27,579 nucleotides of DNA from Spartobacteria bacterium UBA5019 (lineage in GTDB: Bacteria > Verrucomicrobiota > Verrucomicrobiia > Chthoniobacterales > Terrimicrobiaceae): assembly GCA_002396485.1 (NCBI GenBank), contig DGXZ01000016.1, forward strand, positions 1 through 27,579. Direction: 5' to 3'. The notes under the pieces are model-generated. The model was not told the origin of the DNA. It saw only the letters and a list, made by a program, of their open reading frames with translations, and did not search any database. Positions 7,316 through 14,669 of the stretch are shown one piece after another (the stretch's first letter is position 1; the number at the start of each line of letters is the position of its first letter). The translations under genes were made by a program, and so were the position numbers.

Positions 7316-7583
7316 TTGGGTGGGATATCTCCCTATTCCTCGGCGCGGACGGCCACGAACCTGCCGGAAACGCTGAAATTCGAGCGGGAACTCAAGCAGT
7401 TGGACGCGATGAAGCCTGAAAGGAATACGAGCTTGCCGCCCGCCAGATCGAGGCGAAGAAAGATGCGCGGGGCGAGGGGTGGATACCGGCAAGGAACGCT
7501 ATGGCATGAACTGGCCAGGCAAGTCGGAGTGCTTCCGCACGATCCAGGCACCGAGCCGCGCTCCGGCCCTGCCGTGAGAGTCC
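7316..7583 (+). pseudogene. Decayed fragments of a restriction-modification locus (helicase-like and Mod pieces)
   Basis: Protein-like pieces appear in different frames. At 7358-7423 the sequence reads NLPETLKFERELKQLDA, and in another frame EYELAARQIEAKKDA (7423-7470). Together these recall the charged coiled C-terminus of SNF2/HepA-like helicases found beside type III systems, but this match is from memory and weak. At 7494-7562 comes ERYGMNWPGKSECFRTIQAP, then LRPCR in a shifted frame (7561-7575), then ES. This is the region before the NFDTAENL motif of type III Mod methyltransferases (consensus YGLNWxGKxEA, LRPCPEES). Frame changes and a TGA at 7575-7577 show that it is no longer a gene. 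No intact open frame exists from 7195 to 7583, and nothing else was recognised in that stretch. Confidence 0.6.
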
Positions 7584-8039
7584 TTGAACTTCGATACCGC
7601 TGAAAACCTCCTCATCGAGGGCGTCAAGTATGAGCGCATCGAAGGTGATGAATTCGAGATGCGGCGCTTTGAAGAGAAGGAAATCCTCAGCTATCTCAAC
7701 AATCGGCTGGAGGTCAAAAAATCCATCTTCGACGCCTTGGTCTATGACTCGGAAATCGAGCGGAAATTTGCGGAGCGCCTGGACGAACGCGAAGACATCC
7801 GCCTCTTTGTCAAACTGCCTTGGTGGTTCAGAATCGAGACGCCCATAGGCGACTACAACCCGGACTGGGCGATCGTCAAACACGACAGCTCCGTCCTCTA
7901 TCTCGCCCGCGAAACAAAAGGTACCAAAGACTTTGAAAAACTTCGCAACGCAGAGGCCGATAAGCTCTGCTGCGGTCGTCGCCACTTCGAGGCCTTGGAT
8001 GTGAATTTCAGCGTGGTAACCGCTGCCAGCGAGATTTGA
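7584..8039 (+). pseudogene. Truncated type III restriction enzyme (Res) C-terminus joined to a Mod piece
   Basis: The 151-codon frame from a TTG at 7584 begins NFDTAENLLIEG, which is a Mod methyltransferase motif. It then continues VKYERIEGDEFEM and FEEKEILSYLNNRL, the C-terminal part of type III Res subunits. The PD-(D/E)xK nuclease core is present and intact: YDSEIERKFAERLDEREDI, LFVKLPWWF, GDYNPDWAIV, ARETKGT and CGRRHFEAL. Full Res proteins are roughly 900 residues with a DEAD-type translocase, which is wholly missing. The join looks like a deletion between mod and res that kept the shared IEG region in frame. It may be silent debris or a small expressed nuclease domain; no ribosome binding site is evident. 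Assignment to Res is confident, functionality is not. Confidence 0.75.
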
Positions 8040-8172
8040 GAACTTTGCTTGTGTGGCTTGGCAGTTTTTTAAATAAGTTATTGAACAAAAACAGATTTTG
8101 GCAATTTGTCTCGCAAAACCTCCAACAGCCGGCCTGATCTCCAAGTTTAGAGGGCCCGGTCAGTCTTAATTC

Positions 8173-8520
8173 TTAGTTCTGATCGACATGGGTAACAATG
8201 CCTAAGCGGTTCACCGTGATTTTGTAACGCAGCCCTTGGGCGTAGCCTGCGAGTTCGTACTTTGAGCGGATGAGTTTTTTGTCGAGTTGAGCGGATTCGA
8301 GGATGAAGCCAGGGACTTTAGTCTGGGCGGCAGAAAGGATGTTGGCGGGCACATCGTCGTTCGGGATGCTGTTGTCGGCGTCTTTGTTTTCCTCATGGGA
8401 GACGACGCGGGCAGCGGTCATGGCTGCATGGACTGGCGGTGGCATGAAACGGTCGCCTCCGCATGCAGTCACGAGGGTGAGTGTGGCGATGGCGAGTAGG
8501 GTGGCTTGATGGATTTTCAT
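8173..8520 (-). CDS. Small PepSY-like lipoprotein (115 aa)
   Basis: A lipoprotein signal peptide (MKIHQATLLAIATLTLVTAC, lipid-attached Cys at 20) is followed by a disordered linker. A compact domain of about 60 residues comes next: VPANILSAAQTKVPGF, KYELAGYAQGLRYKITV and a GIVTHVDQ end. The alternation of one helix and strands, and the VPANIL/VPGF opening, resemble PepSY-like periplasmic domains; the match is by eye. It is presumably anchored in the envelope. It is divergent from the efflux operon over 216 bases. A loose TTGCCT-17-TTAAAA pair lies just before the start on the minus strand. No Shine-Dalgarno site is visible. Function unknown. Confidence 0.7.
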   Translation of the reverse strand: MKIHQATLLAIATLTLVTACGGDRFMPPPVHAAMTAARVVSHEENKDADNSIPNDDVPANILSAAQTKVPGFILESAQLDKKLIRSKYELAGYAQGLRYKITVNRLGIVTHVDQN

Positions 8521-8649
8521 GGTTTGGATTTTTTTAAAGGAATCGATTGGACGTAGGCAAGATGACTGGATTCTGATTTCTGACTGTTTGTCACTTTCAG
8601 CGGGAGGGGCAAGGGCAGAATAGTCCGGCGTATTTGACTTGAGCCTTCA

Positions 8650-8683
8650 TGTTAGGCTGTCGATGCCTGAACAAGTCTTGACG
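8650..8683 (+). promoter_or_regulatory. Imperfect inverted repeat and -35-like box before the efflux operon
   Basis: TGTTAGGC (8650-8657) and GCCTGAACA (8665-8673) are inverted copies with one bulged base and a 7-base centre. They end four bases before TTGACG (8678-8683). The matching -10 at 17 bases (CATTTT) is poor. The site could bind an efflux regulator of TetR or MarR type, but none is encoded beside it. Confidence 0.25.
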
Positions 8684-8736
8684 GATTTCGCTGCGGTTCT
8701 CATTTTGCGTTGGATGCGACTACTTGACAGCATTCG

Positions 8737-10395
8737 ATGAGACTGCGCCGCTTACTGCTTTTTCTGGCGGTTGGACTTCAGGCATCCTGCATGGTTGGAC
8801 CGGATTTCAAGGTTCCGCAGGCGGAGGTGGAAAAGCAATGGCTGGAACGCAAAGCGGTCTCGGGCAAACCCTACGGTTCCCCTGAGATTTTTTGGTGGAG
8901 GAATTTTAATGATCCCGTTCTGACACGCTTGGTTCAGATGGCTTATGATAACAACCTGTCTCTGCAAGCCGCCGGGGTCAGGATTTTACAGGTCCGTGCG
9001 GCGCTGAACCACAGCATCGGAAACCTGTTCCCGCAGCAGCAGGGCATGTCGGCCAACTTGGATTACGCCTATATCCCGCCGAGCAAGGATGGGTCCACCT
9101 TGGGGTCAACGGACCCTGTCATCAATGCGCTGGCTCAGAATTTAAGCCAGCAGAAGCAAGCCTTCTCGATCGGCCCCAATCTCCTCACCGACCAAGCATT
9201 GTTTGCCGCGACTTGGGAGATTGATTTTTGGGGTAAATACCGACGCAAGATCGAGTCGGAGAAGGCCAGCTATCTTTCGACCGTCGCCGCCTACGACGAT
9301 GCGCTCGTGACGCTGATTGGCGATGTCGCGACCACCTATGTGAATATTCGCACTGTTGAGCGCGAGATCGCTATTACAAACGAAAACATTGCGCTGCAGA
9401 AAGAAAGCCTGCGCATCGCCCAAGTGCGCTATCAGTCCGGTGAGACGAGTGAACTCGATCCCTCCCAAGCCCAGACGCAACTTCTCAAAACGCAGTCGGA
9501 TGTTCCAACTCTGGAAACCTCCTTGCGCGAGCTCAAAAACTCGCTTGCCGTTTTGATTGGCCAGACGCCCGACACGGTTGATGCCATCGTCAAATCCGGC
9601 GCGATCCCAACAGTGCCGCAGACCATCGCCGCAGGTATTCCGCACGACCTCCTGCGTCGTCGCCCCGATGTGCGGCAAGCAGGACTTCAGGCGGCCTCGA
9701 AGTGCGCCATGATCGGGGTGCAGGTCGCTGAAATGCTGCCCGCGCTCTCGCTCTCAGGTTCCTTTGGTGGAGCATCGAGCAACATCGGAAGCCAGCAGCT
9801 CTCTGACATTTTCAACTTTCAAAACGCCATTGTGAATGTGGGCGGGAACCTCGCGATGCCGCTCCTGAATTACGGCCGCCTCATCAACAATGTCCGGGAA
9901 AGCGATGCCATTTTTCAGGAAGCGATCTTGAATTATCAAAACACCGTTCTCGCCGCGCAAAAGGATGTCGAAAACGGCCTGAGCCAATTCCACAATGGAC
10001 GCACCAGCACAGCGGTGCTGGCCGATGCCGTGAAGTCGGCCAAGCTGTCGACTTCCCTCGCCCTGGCCCGCTACAAGGCTGGCCAGACTGATTACACAAC
10101 TGTCCTCAGTGCCGAGCAGGCGCTGCTCTCGGTCGAACTCTCCTACACCAGCGCCCAAAATACCGCCGCACTGGGCGCGGTGAATACCTATCGTTCGCTG
10201 GGCGGTGGATGGCAGATCCGCAATGGTGGCGATGTGATTTCCGAAGCCGTCAAAAAGCAGATGGCCGAACGCACGAATTGGGGTCGCATGCTCACGCCGA
10301 AGAATCACCTGCCGGAGATCGCTCCCGAAGACCGCCCAGCGGAAAGCGTTTCGAAAAACCGTCCCGTCTGGGCTCTCACCAATATCAACAAATGA
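8737..10395 (+). CDS. RND efflux outer-membrane factor lipoprotein (NodT/OprM type)
   Basis: This forms the outer-membrane exit duct of a tripartite RND pump. The lipobox LQASC places the lipidated Cys at residue 18, and the mature end begins CMVGPDFKVP as in CusC/OprM/NodT proteins. Two OEP repeats follow: FWWRNFNDPVL with NNLSLQAAGVRILQVRAAL, LFAATWEIDFWGKYRR, the coiled hairpin around VRYQSGETSELD, DLLRRRPDVRQA and RYKAGQTDYTTVLSAEQALL. NodT proteins normally end shortly after the LGGGW motif. Here it is followed by about 57 extra residues that are polar and rich in Pro and Lys. The last bases overlap the adaptor gene as ATGA, so this is the first gene of an efflux operon with the adaptor and both pumps. 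Confidence 0.93.
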   Translation: MRLRRLLLFLAVGLQASCMVGPDFKVPQAEVEKQWLERKAVSGKPYGSPEIFWWRNFNDPVLTRLVQMAYDNNLSLQAAGVRILQVRAALNHSIGNLFPQQQGMSANLDYAYIPPSKDGSTLGSTDPVINALAQNLSQQKQAFSIGPNLLTDQALFAATWEIDFWGKYRRKIESEKASYLSTVAAYDDALVTLIGDVATTYVNIRTVEREIAITNENIALQKESLRIAQVRYQSGETSELDPSQAQTQLLKTQSDVPTLETSLRELKNSLAVLIGQTPDTVDAIVKSGAIPTVPQTIAAGIPHDLLRRRPDVRQAGLQAASKCAMIGVQVAEMLPALSLSGSFGGASSNIGSQQLSDIFNFQNAIVNVGGNLAMPLLNYGRLINNVRESDAIFQEAILNYQNTVLAAQKDVENGLSQFHNGRTSTAVLADAVKSAKLSTSLALARYKAGQTDYTTVLSAEQALLSVELSYTSAQNTAALGAVNTYRSLGGGWQIRNGGDVISEAVKKQMAERTNWGRMLTPKNHLPEIAPEDRPAESVSKNRPVWALTNINK

Positions 10396-11498
10396 AACAC
10401 ATCAAGGCCATCGCACTTGTCGTCGCCCTCGTTTTCTCACTCTGCCTGAGCGCTTGCGGAAAAAAGAACGCAGGTCCCGAGTTGAAAGCCCAGCCAGTCA
10501 CTGTCGTCCATCCGAAGGAGACCGCAGTGACTGACCACATGGACTTCACCGGAACAGTCGGAGCGGTTCAGAGCGTCAATATCGTGGCGCGCGTGGAAGG
10601 TTTTCTTGAAGACATCTATTTCAAGGACGGCTCCTATGTCACGAAGGGCACGCCTCTTCTCAAAATCCAGCAGGATCAATACATCGACCAACTGAAAATT
10701 TACCAAGCGCAGCTCGCCTACAACACGGCCGAGTACCAGCGCCAGGTTGAAATGCTGAAACAAAACGCAACCAGCGAAATGAGCATGCAGAAGTATCTGT
10801 CCGAGATGCAGCAGTCGCAGGCTCAAGTGGCACTTGCCCAGCTGAATCTCGACTACACGACCATGGACGCGCCATTCGACGGTCTTCTTGGCGAGCATCA
10901 GGTGGATGTCGGCAACCTTGTCGGCAACAGCCCCGTGAATCCCACGCTGCTCGTGAACATCGAGCAGATCATTCCCATTTATGTGAACTTTTCGATCAAC
11001 ACGCGAGATGCTCTCCGCCTGCGAGAGATGATGCGGGCGGAGGGAATGGTCCACAAGGATGCCGTCGGAAAAACCCCTGTGTTCGCCCAACTCGAGAATG
11101 AAACGGGGTTCCCTCATGAAGGCATTCTCGATTTTGCAAACAACAGCGTCGACACCTCGACAGGCACGATCCAGCTGCGCGGCCTGTTTCCGAACAAGGA
11201 GCGCATTATGTTCCCGGGCCTTTTTGCTGCCGTCCGCATCCCGCTCGGACCACCCAAGCCGGGCCTTGTGATACCCGATGTGGCTCTGCTCAGTGACCAA
11301 GAGGGCGACTATGTTTTTGTCGTGAATTCCCAAAACACGGTCGAACGCCGCGCGATCGTGAAAGGTCCCCTCAACGGCTCCGAGCGCGCCATCGATCAAG
11401 GCGTCGCGGCAACCGACCGCGTTGTCGTGGGCGGAATTCCCAATATCGGCGTCGGCCAAAGCGTTCAGGCCACTCTCCAATCCCAGCCAGCCGATTAG
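10392..11498 (+). CDS. RND efflux membrane-fusion (periplasmic adaptor) lipoprotein
   Basis: This is an AcrA/MexA-type adaptor linking inner-membrane pump and outer-membrane duct. The lipobox LSAC gives a lipidated Cys at 22. Domains are in the usual order: a beta-barrel/lipoyl half (VEGFLEDIYFKDGSYVTKG, then LLKIQQDQY), an alpha-hairpin rich in Gln and Ala, the second lipoyl half (LDYTTMDAPFDGLLG), a barrel (IIPIYVNFSI) and a membrane-proximal end (VIPDVALLSDQEGDYVFVV). It has 368 residues, normal for the family. The ATG at 10392 overlaps the stop codon of the upstream gene, and the signal peptide starts there; the frame is open upstream only as a shadow. One adaptor is shared by the two pump genes that follow 21 bases downstream. 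Confidence 0.93.
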   Translation: MKHIKAIALVVALVFSLCLSACGKKNAGPELKAQPVTVVHPKETAVTDHMDFTGTVGAVQSVNIVARVEGFLEDIYFKDGSYVTKGTPLLKIQQDQYIDQLKIYQAQLAYNTAEYQRQVEMLKQNATSEMSMQKYLSEMQQSQAQVALAQLNLDYTTMDAPFDGLLGEHQVDVGNLVGNSPVNPTLLVNIEQIIPIYVNFSINTRDALRLREMMRAEGMVHKDAVGKTPVFAQLENETGFPHEGILDFANNSVDTSTGTIQLRGLFPNKERIMFPGLFAAVRIPLGPPKPGLVIPDVALLSDQEGDYVFVVNSQNTVERRAIVKGPLNGSERAIDQGVAATDRVVVGGIPNIGVGQSVQATLQSQPAD

Positions 11499-11519
11499 GC
11501 GCGCTGCGTCGCACACTGG

Positions 11520-14500
11520 ATGTTCTCACGATTTTTCATCGAAAGGCCGGTTCTCTCGAATGTCATTGCCTTGGTGATGATGCTCCTCGGCGGCATCGCC
11601 ATCGTGACTCTCCCGGTGGCGCAGTTTCCCGCCATCACGCCGCCGACCGTGATGGTCACCGCCTTTTACCCTGGAGCCAGCGCCCGCACGGTGATCGAGA
11701 AAGTCGCTCTCCCCATCGAGCAGCAGGTGAATGGCGTGCCCGGCATGATCTACATGTCTTCTTCGTCCTCGGATGGTGGGAACTACGCTCTGACCGTTTC
11801 CTTTGAAATCGGAACCGATCCCGATTCGGCGCAGATTCTCGTGCAAAACCGCGTCGCGGCTGCCATCGCCCAGCTGCCCTCGGCTGTTGAGACCCAGGGC
11901 GTCGTCACGCAGACGAAATCCACAGCTATTCTGCAACTCATCACGCTGACCTCCCCGAGCAATAAGTTCGATGCGCTTTATCTCAACAACTTCGCCACTC
12001 TGAATCTGCAGAATGAACTCTCGCGCATCCCCGGCGTGGGTGGCGTGACGGTCTTCGGCGTGGGCGAATACAGCATGCGAGTCTGGCTCAACCCCGATCA
12101 ACTCGAGCAGCGCGGCCTCGTGCCAAGCGACATCGTCACAGCCCTCCAACAGCAAAATACAGAGGTCACAGCCGGACAACTCAGCGCCCCGCCTGCCAGC
12201 GACACGCAGGCGTTTCAGTTCACCATCAATGCCAATGGCGAACTCAATCAGGTCGCAGAGTTCGAGGACATCATCGTAAAATCAGATACCGAGAATGGCG
12301 GTCAAATCACACGCTTGCGCGATGTGGCCCACATCGAATTGGGTGCGGTTTCCTATGGCCAGTTCTCCCAATTCAACGGCCGCCCGACAGGCGGCGTGGC
12401 GATCTATCAGCTTCCCGGCAGCAACGCGCTCGATACGGCCAAGCAGGTGAGGGCAAAACTCGAGGACCTGTCGAAAACATTTCCTGCCGGACTCGAATAC
12501 GCCGTGCCGCTCGACAACACCAAGTTCGTCGCGGAATCCGTGCAGGAGGTTTACAAGACGCTCCTCGAGGCAGGCCTGCTCGTGCTGCTGGTCATCGTGG
12601 TTTTTTTGCAGGATTGGAGGGCCACGCTCGTGCCCGCAACGACCGTGCCGGTGACCATCATAGGCGCCTTTGCCGGCATGGCGCTCATGGGATTCACCAT
12701 TAATACCCTCACACTTTTTGCCATCGTGCTGGCCATAGGAATCGTGGTCGATGATGCCATCGTGGTAGTGGAGGGGGCCTCGAAACACATCGAAGGCGGC
12801 AAGTCGCCGAAGGATGCCGCCATTGCCGCAATGAATGAACTTTTCGGTCCCATCGTGGGCGTCACCCTGGTGCTCATTTCGGTCTTCCTGCCAGCCGCCT
12901 TTTTGCCCGGCATCGTTGGCCAGATGTATCGCCAATTCGCACTCGTCATCGCTATCACAGCCATCCTGAGCGGCATCAATGCGGTGACGCTCAAGCCAAC
13001 CCAATGTGCCCTCTGGCTGCGTCAGCATGACCCCTCGAAACGCAAAAACGCCTTCTTTCGGGGATTCAACGCGCTCTATGAACCGCTCGAGCGTTGGTAT
13101 GCCGGTTTGATTGGCCGAATGGTGCATCGGAGCGGGCTGATGACCCTGATCGCCGCCGCCCTTATCATGCTGGCGCTGGCCGGTTTTTTCCGGACACCCA
13201 CGGGCTTCCTGCCGACGGAGGACCAAGGCTATGTCATGGTGGCCGTCCAGTTGCCCGATGCCTCCTCGCTCGGACGCTCCCGCGCCGCGATGGATTCTCT
13301 CGCCAAGGCGATTCAAAAAGTCCCTGGTGTGGCGGATACGATCGTGGTCGGCGGCAGCGGCTCATCGCCGATCGATGCCAGCGCGTCCTTGTTCAACTCG
13401 GGCGTGATCTACGCCGTGCTGAAACCCTCCGACGAGCGCGGTCGCGCCGAGAATTTCTATGCCGTGAAAGCAGGGATCATGGATGCGGTGGATGCCATAC
13501 CCGAAGCGAATTGCCTCGTCTTGCTCCCACCGCCGATCCAGGGCTTGGGGCTTTCCGAGGGTTTCCAGATGCAGATCGAAATGACCAACGGTTCCTTTGA
13601 CTATGACCGCTTGCAAGGCGTGACCGAGTCGATCGTGGCGGAGGCGCGGAAGCATCCCGAAGTGCAGGGTGTGCTCACGCCTTTCCGCGCAGGGGTTCCT
13701 CAGATCAACCTCACGCTGAATCGACGCGAAGCCGTGAGCTACGGCGTGCAGGTGAGCGATGTTTTCGATGCCCTCCAGACCTTCCTTGGATCAACCTATG
13801 TGAACCAGTTCACAAAATTCGGACGAACATTCGATGTCTATGCGCAAGGCGACTCAGCCGCCCGCATGACCGAGGCGGCGATCAAGAACTACACCGTTCG
13901 CAACGCCAGCGGGAAAATGGTTCCGCTTGGCTCGCTGGTCTCCATGTCACCTGGCTTTGGCCCCTCTTCCATCCCTCTCTACAATCTCTACCCCTCTGCA
14001 GCGATCCTCGGCTCGTCCGGCGAGGGATTCAGCTCCGGTGAGGCCTTGCGCGTCATGGAGGACATTGCGACACGCCTCTTGCCGCAGGGCACGCGCTTCC
14101 AGTGGACGGCCCTTTCGTATCAGGAAAAACTCACCGGTGCGGCGACTGTGGCGGCATTTGTTCTCGCCCTGGTTCTGGTTTACTTCGTCCTCGCCGGCCA
14201 ATACGAGAGCTGGATTCTTCCCCTGGCCGTGCTTTTCGCCATTCCCCTTGCGGTTCTTGGAACTGTAACCGCCCTGTGGATCACCGGCCTGCCAAACAAT
14301 CTCTATGTTCAGATCGGGCTAATCCTGCTCATCGCCCTCTCGGCCAAGAATGCCATCCTGGTGGTTGAGATGGCCCGCCAACACCGCGCGGCGGGCGACT
14401 CCATCCTGGACTCGGCTGTCGCGGCTGCGAGAGCGCGATTTCGTCCGATTCTTATGACCTCGCTCACCTTCATCCTTGGCGTCCTCCCGCTCATTCTCTC

Positions 14501-14663
14501 GACCGGCGCAGGCTCCGCATCGCGTCAGTCGCTGGGCATCACCGTGGCAAGCGGAATGCTGGCCTCAACCTGCCTGGCCGTCGTTTTTGTTCCTTCGTTT
14601 TTTGTGGTCCTCCAGCGCTGGCAGGAACGATCCACCGCCAAGCCCGGGACAAGCACGGCATAG
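11520..14663 (+). CDS. RND multidrug efflux permease, HAE1 family (first copy)
   Basis: This is a 1047-residue AcrB/MexB-type proton antiporter of the inner membrane. It starts MFSRFFIERPVLSNVIALVM and has the family patterns ITPPTVMVTAFYPGASA, VQNRVAAAIAQLPS, FAIVLAIGIVVDDAIVVVEG and GFLPTEDQGY. The proton-relay residues are all kept: D411 and D412 in TM4 and K943 in ALSAKNAIL of TM10. GLGLSEGFQMQIE and the porter domain repeats are present, so it appears full length and functional. Substrates cannot be read from the sequence; HAE1 pumps export drugs, dyes, bile acids or lipids. The next gene is a clear paralogue of this one, six bases downstream, which suggests a duplication and possibly a mixed trimer. 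Confidence 0.95.
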   Translation: MFSRFFIERPVLSNVIALVMMLLGGIAIVTLPVAQFPAITPPTVMVTAFYPGASARTVIEKVALPIEQQVNGVPGMIYMSSSSSDGGNYALTVSFEIGTDPDSAQILVQNRVAAAIAQLPSAVETQGVVTQTKSTAILQLITLTSPSNKFDALYLNNFATLNLQNELSRIPGVGGVTVFGVGEYSMRVWLNPDQLEQRGLVPSDIVTALQQQNTEVTAGQLSAPPASDTQAFQFTINANGELNQVAEFEDIIVKSDTENGGQITRLRDVAHIELGAVSYGQFSQFNGRPTGGVAIYQLPGSNALDTAKQVRAKLEDLSKTFPAGLEYAVPLDNTKFVAESVQEVYKTLLEAGLLVLLVIVVFLQDWRATLVPATTVPVTIIGAFAGMALMGFTINTLTLFAIVLAIGIVVDDAIVVVEGASKHIEGGKSPKDAAIAAMNELFGPIVGVTLVLISVFLPAAFLPGIVGQMYRQFALVIAITAILSGINAVTLKPTQCALWLRQHDPSKRKNAFFRGFNALYEPLERWYAGLIGRMVHRSGLMTLIAAALIMLALAGFFRTPTGFLPTEDQGYVMVAVQLPDASSLGRSRAAMDSLAKAIQKVPGVADTIVVGGSGSSPIDASASLFNSGVIYAVLKPSDERGRAENFYAVKAGIMDAVDAIPEANCLVLLPPPIQGLGLSEGFQMQIEMTNGSFDYDRLQGVTESIVAEARKHPEVQGVLTPFRAGVPQINLTLNRREAVSYGVQVSDVFDALQTFLGSTYVNQFTKFGRTFDVYAQGDSAARMTEAAIKNYTVRNASGKMVPLGSLVSMSPGFGPSSIPLYNLYPSAAILGSSGEGFSSGEALRVMEDIATRLLPQGTRFQWTALSYQEKLTGAATVAAFVLALVLVYFVLAGQYESWILPLAVLFAIPLAVLGTVTALWITGLPNNLYVQIGLILLIALSAKNAILVVEMARQHRAAGDSILDSAVAAARARFRPILMTSLTFILGVLPLILSTGAGSASRQSLGITVASGMLASTCLAVVFVPSFFVVLQRWQERSTAKPGTSTA

Positions 14664-14669
14664 CCACCC

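Noticed and set aside
12282..13316. 344-codon minus-strand frame across the first RND pump
   Set aside because: It is the shadow of a full-length AcrB-type gene and its His/Gly/Asp-rich composition is typical of antisense reading.
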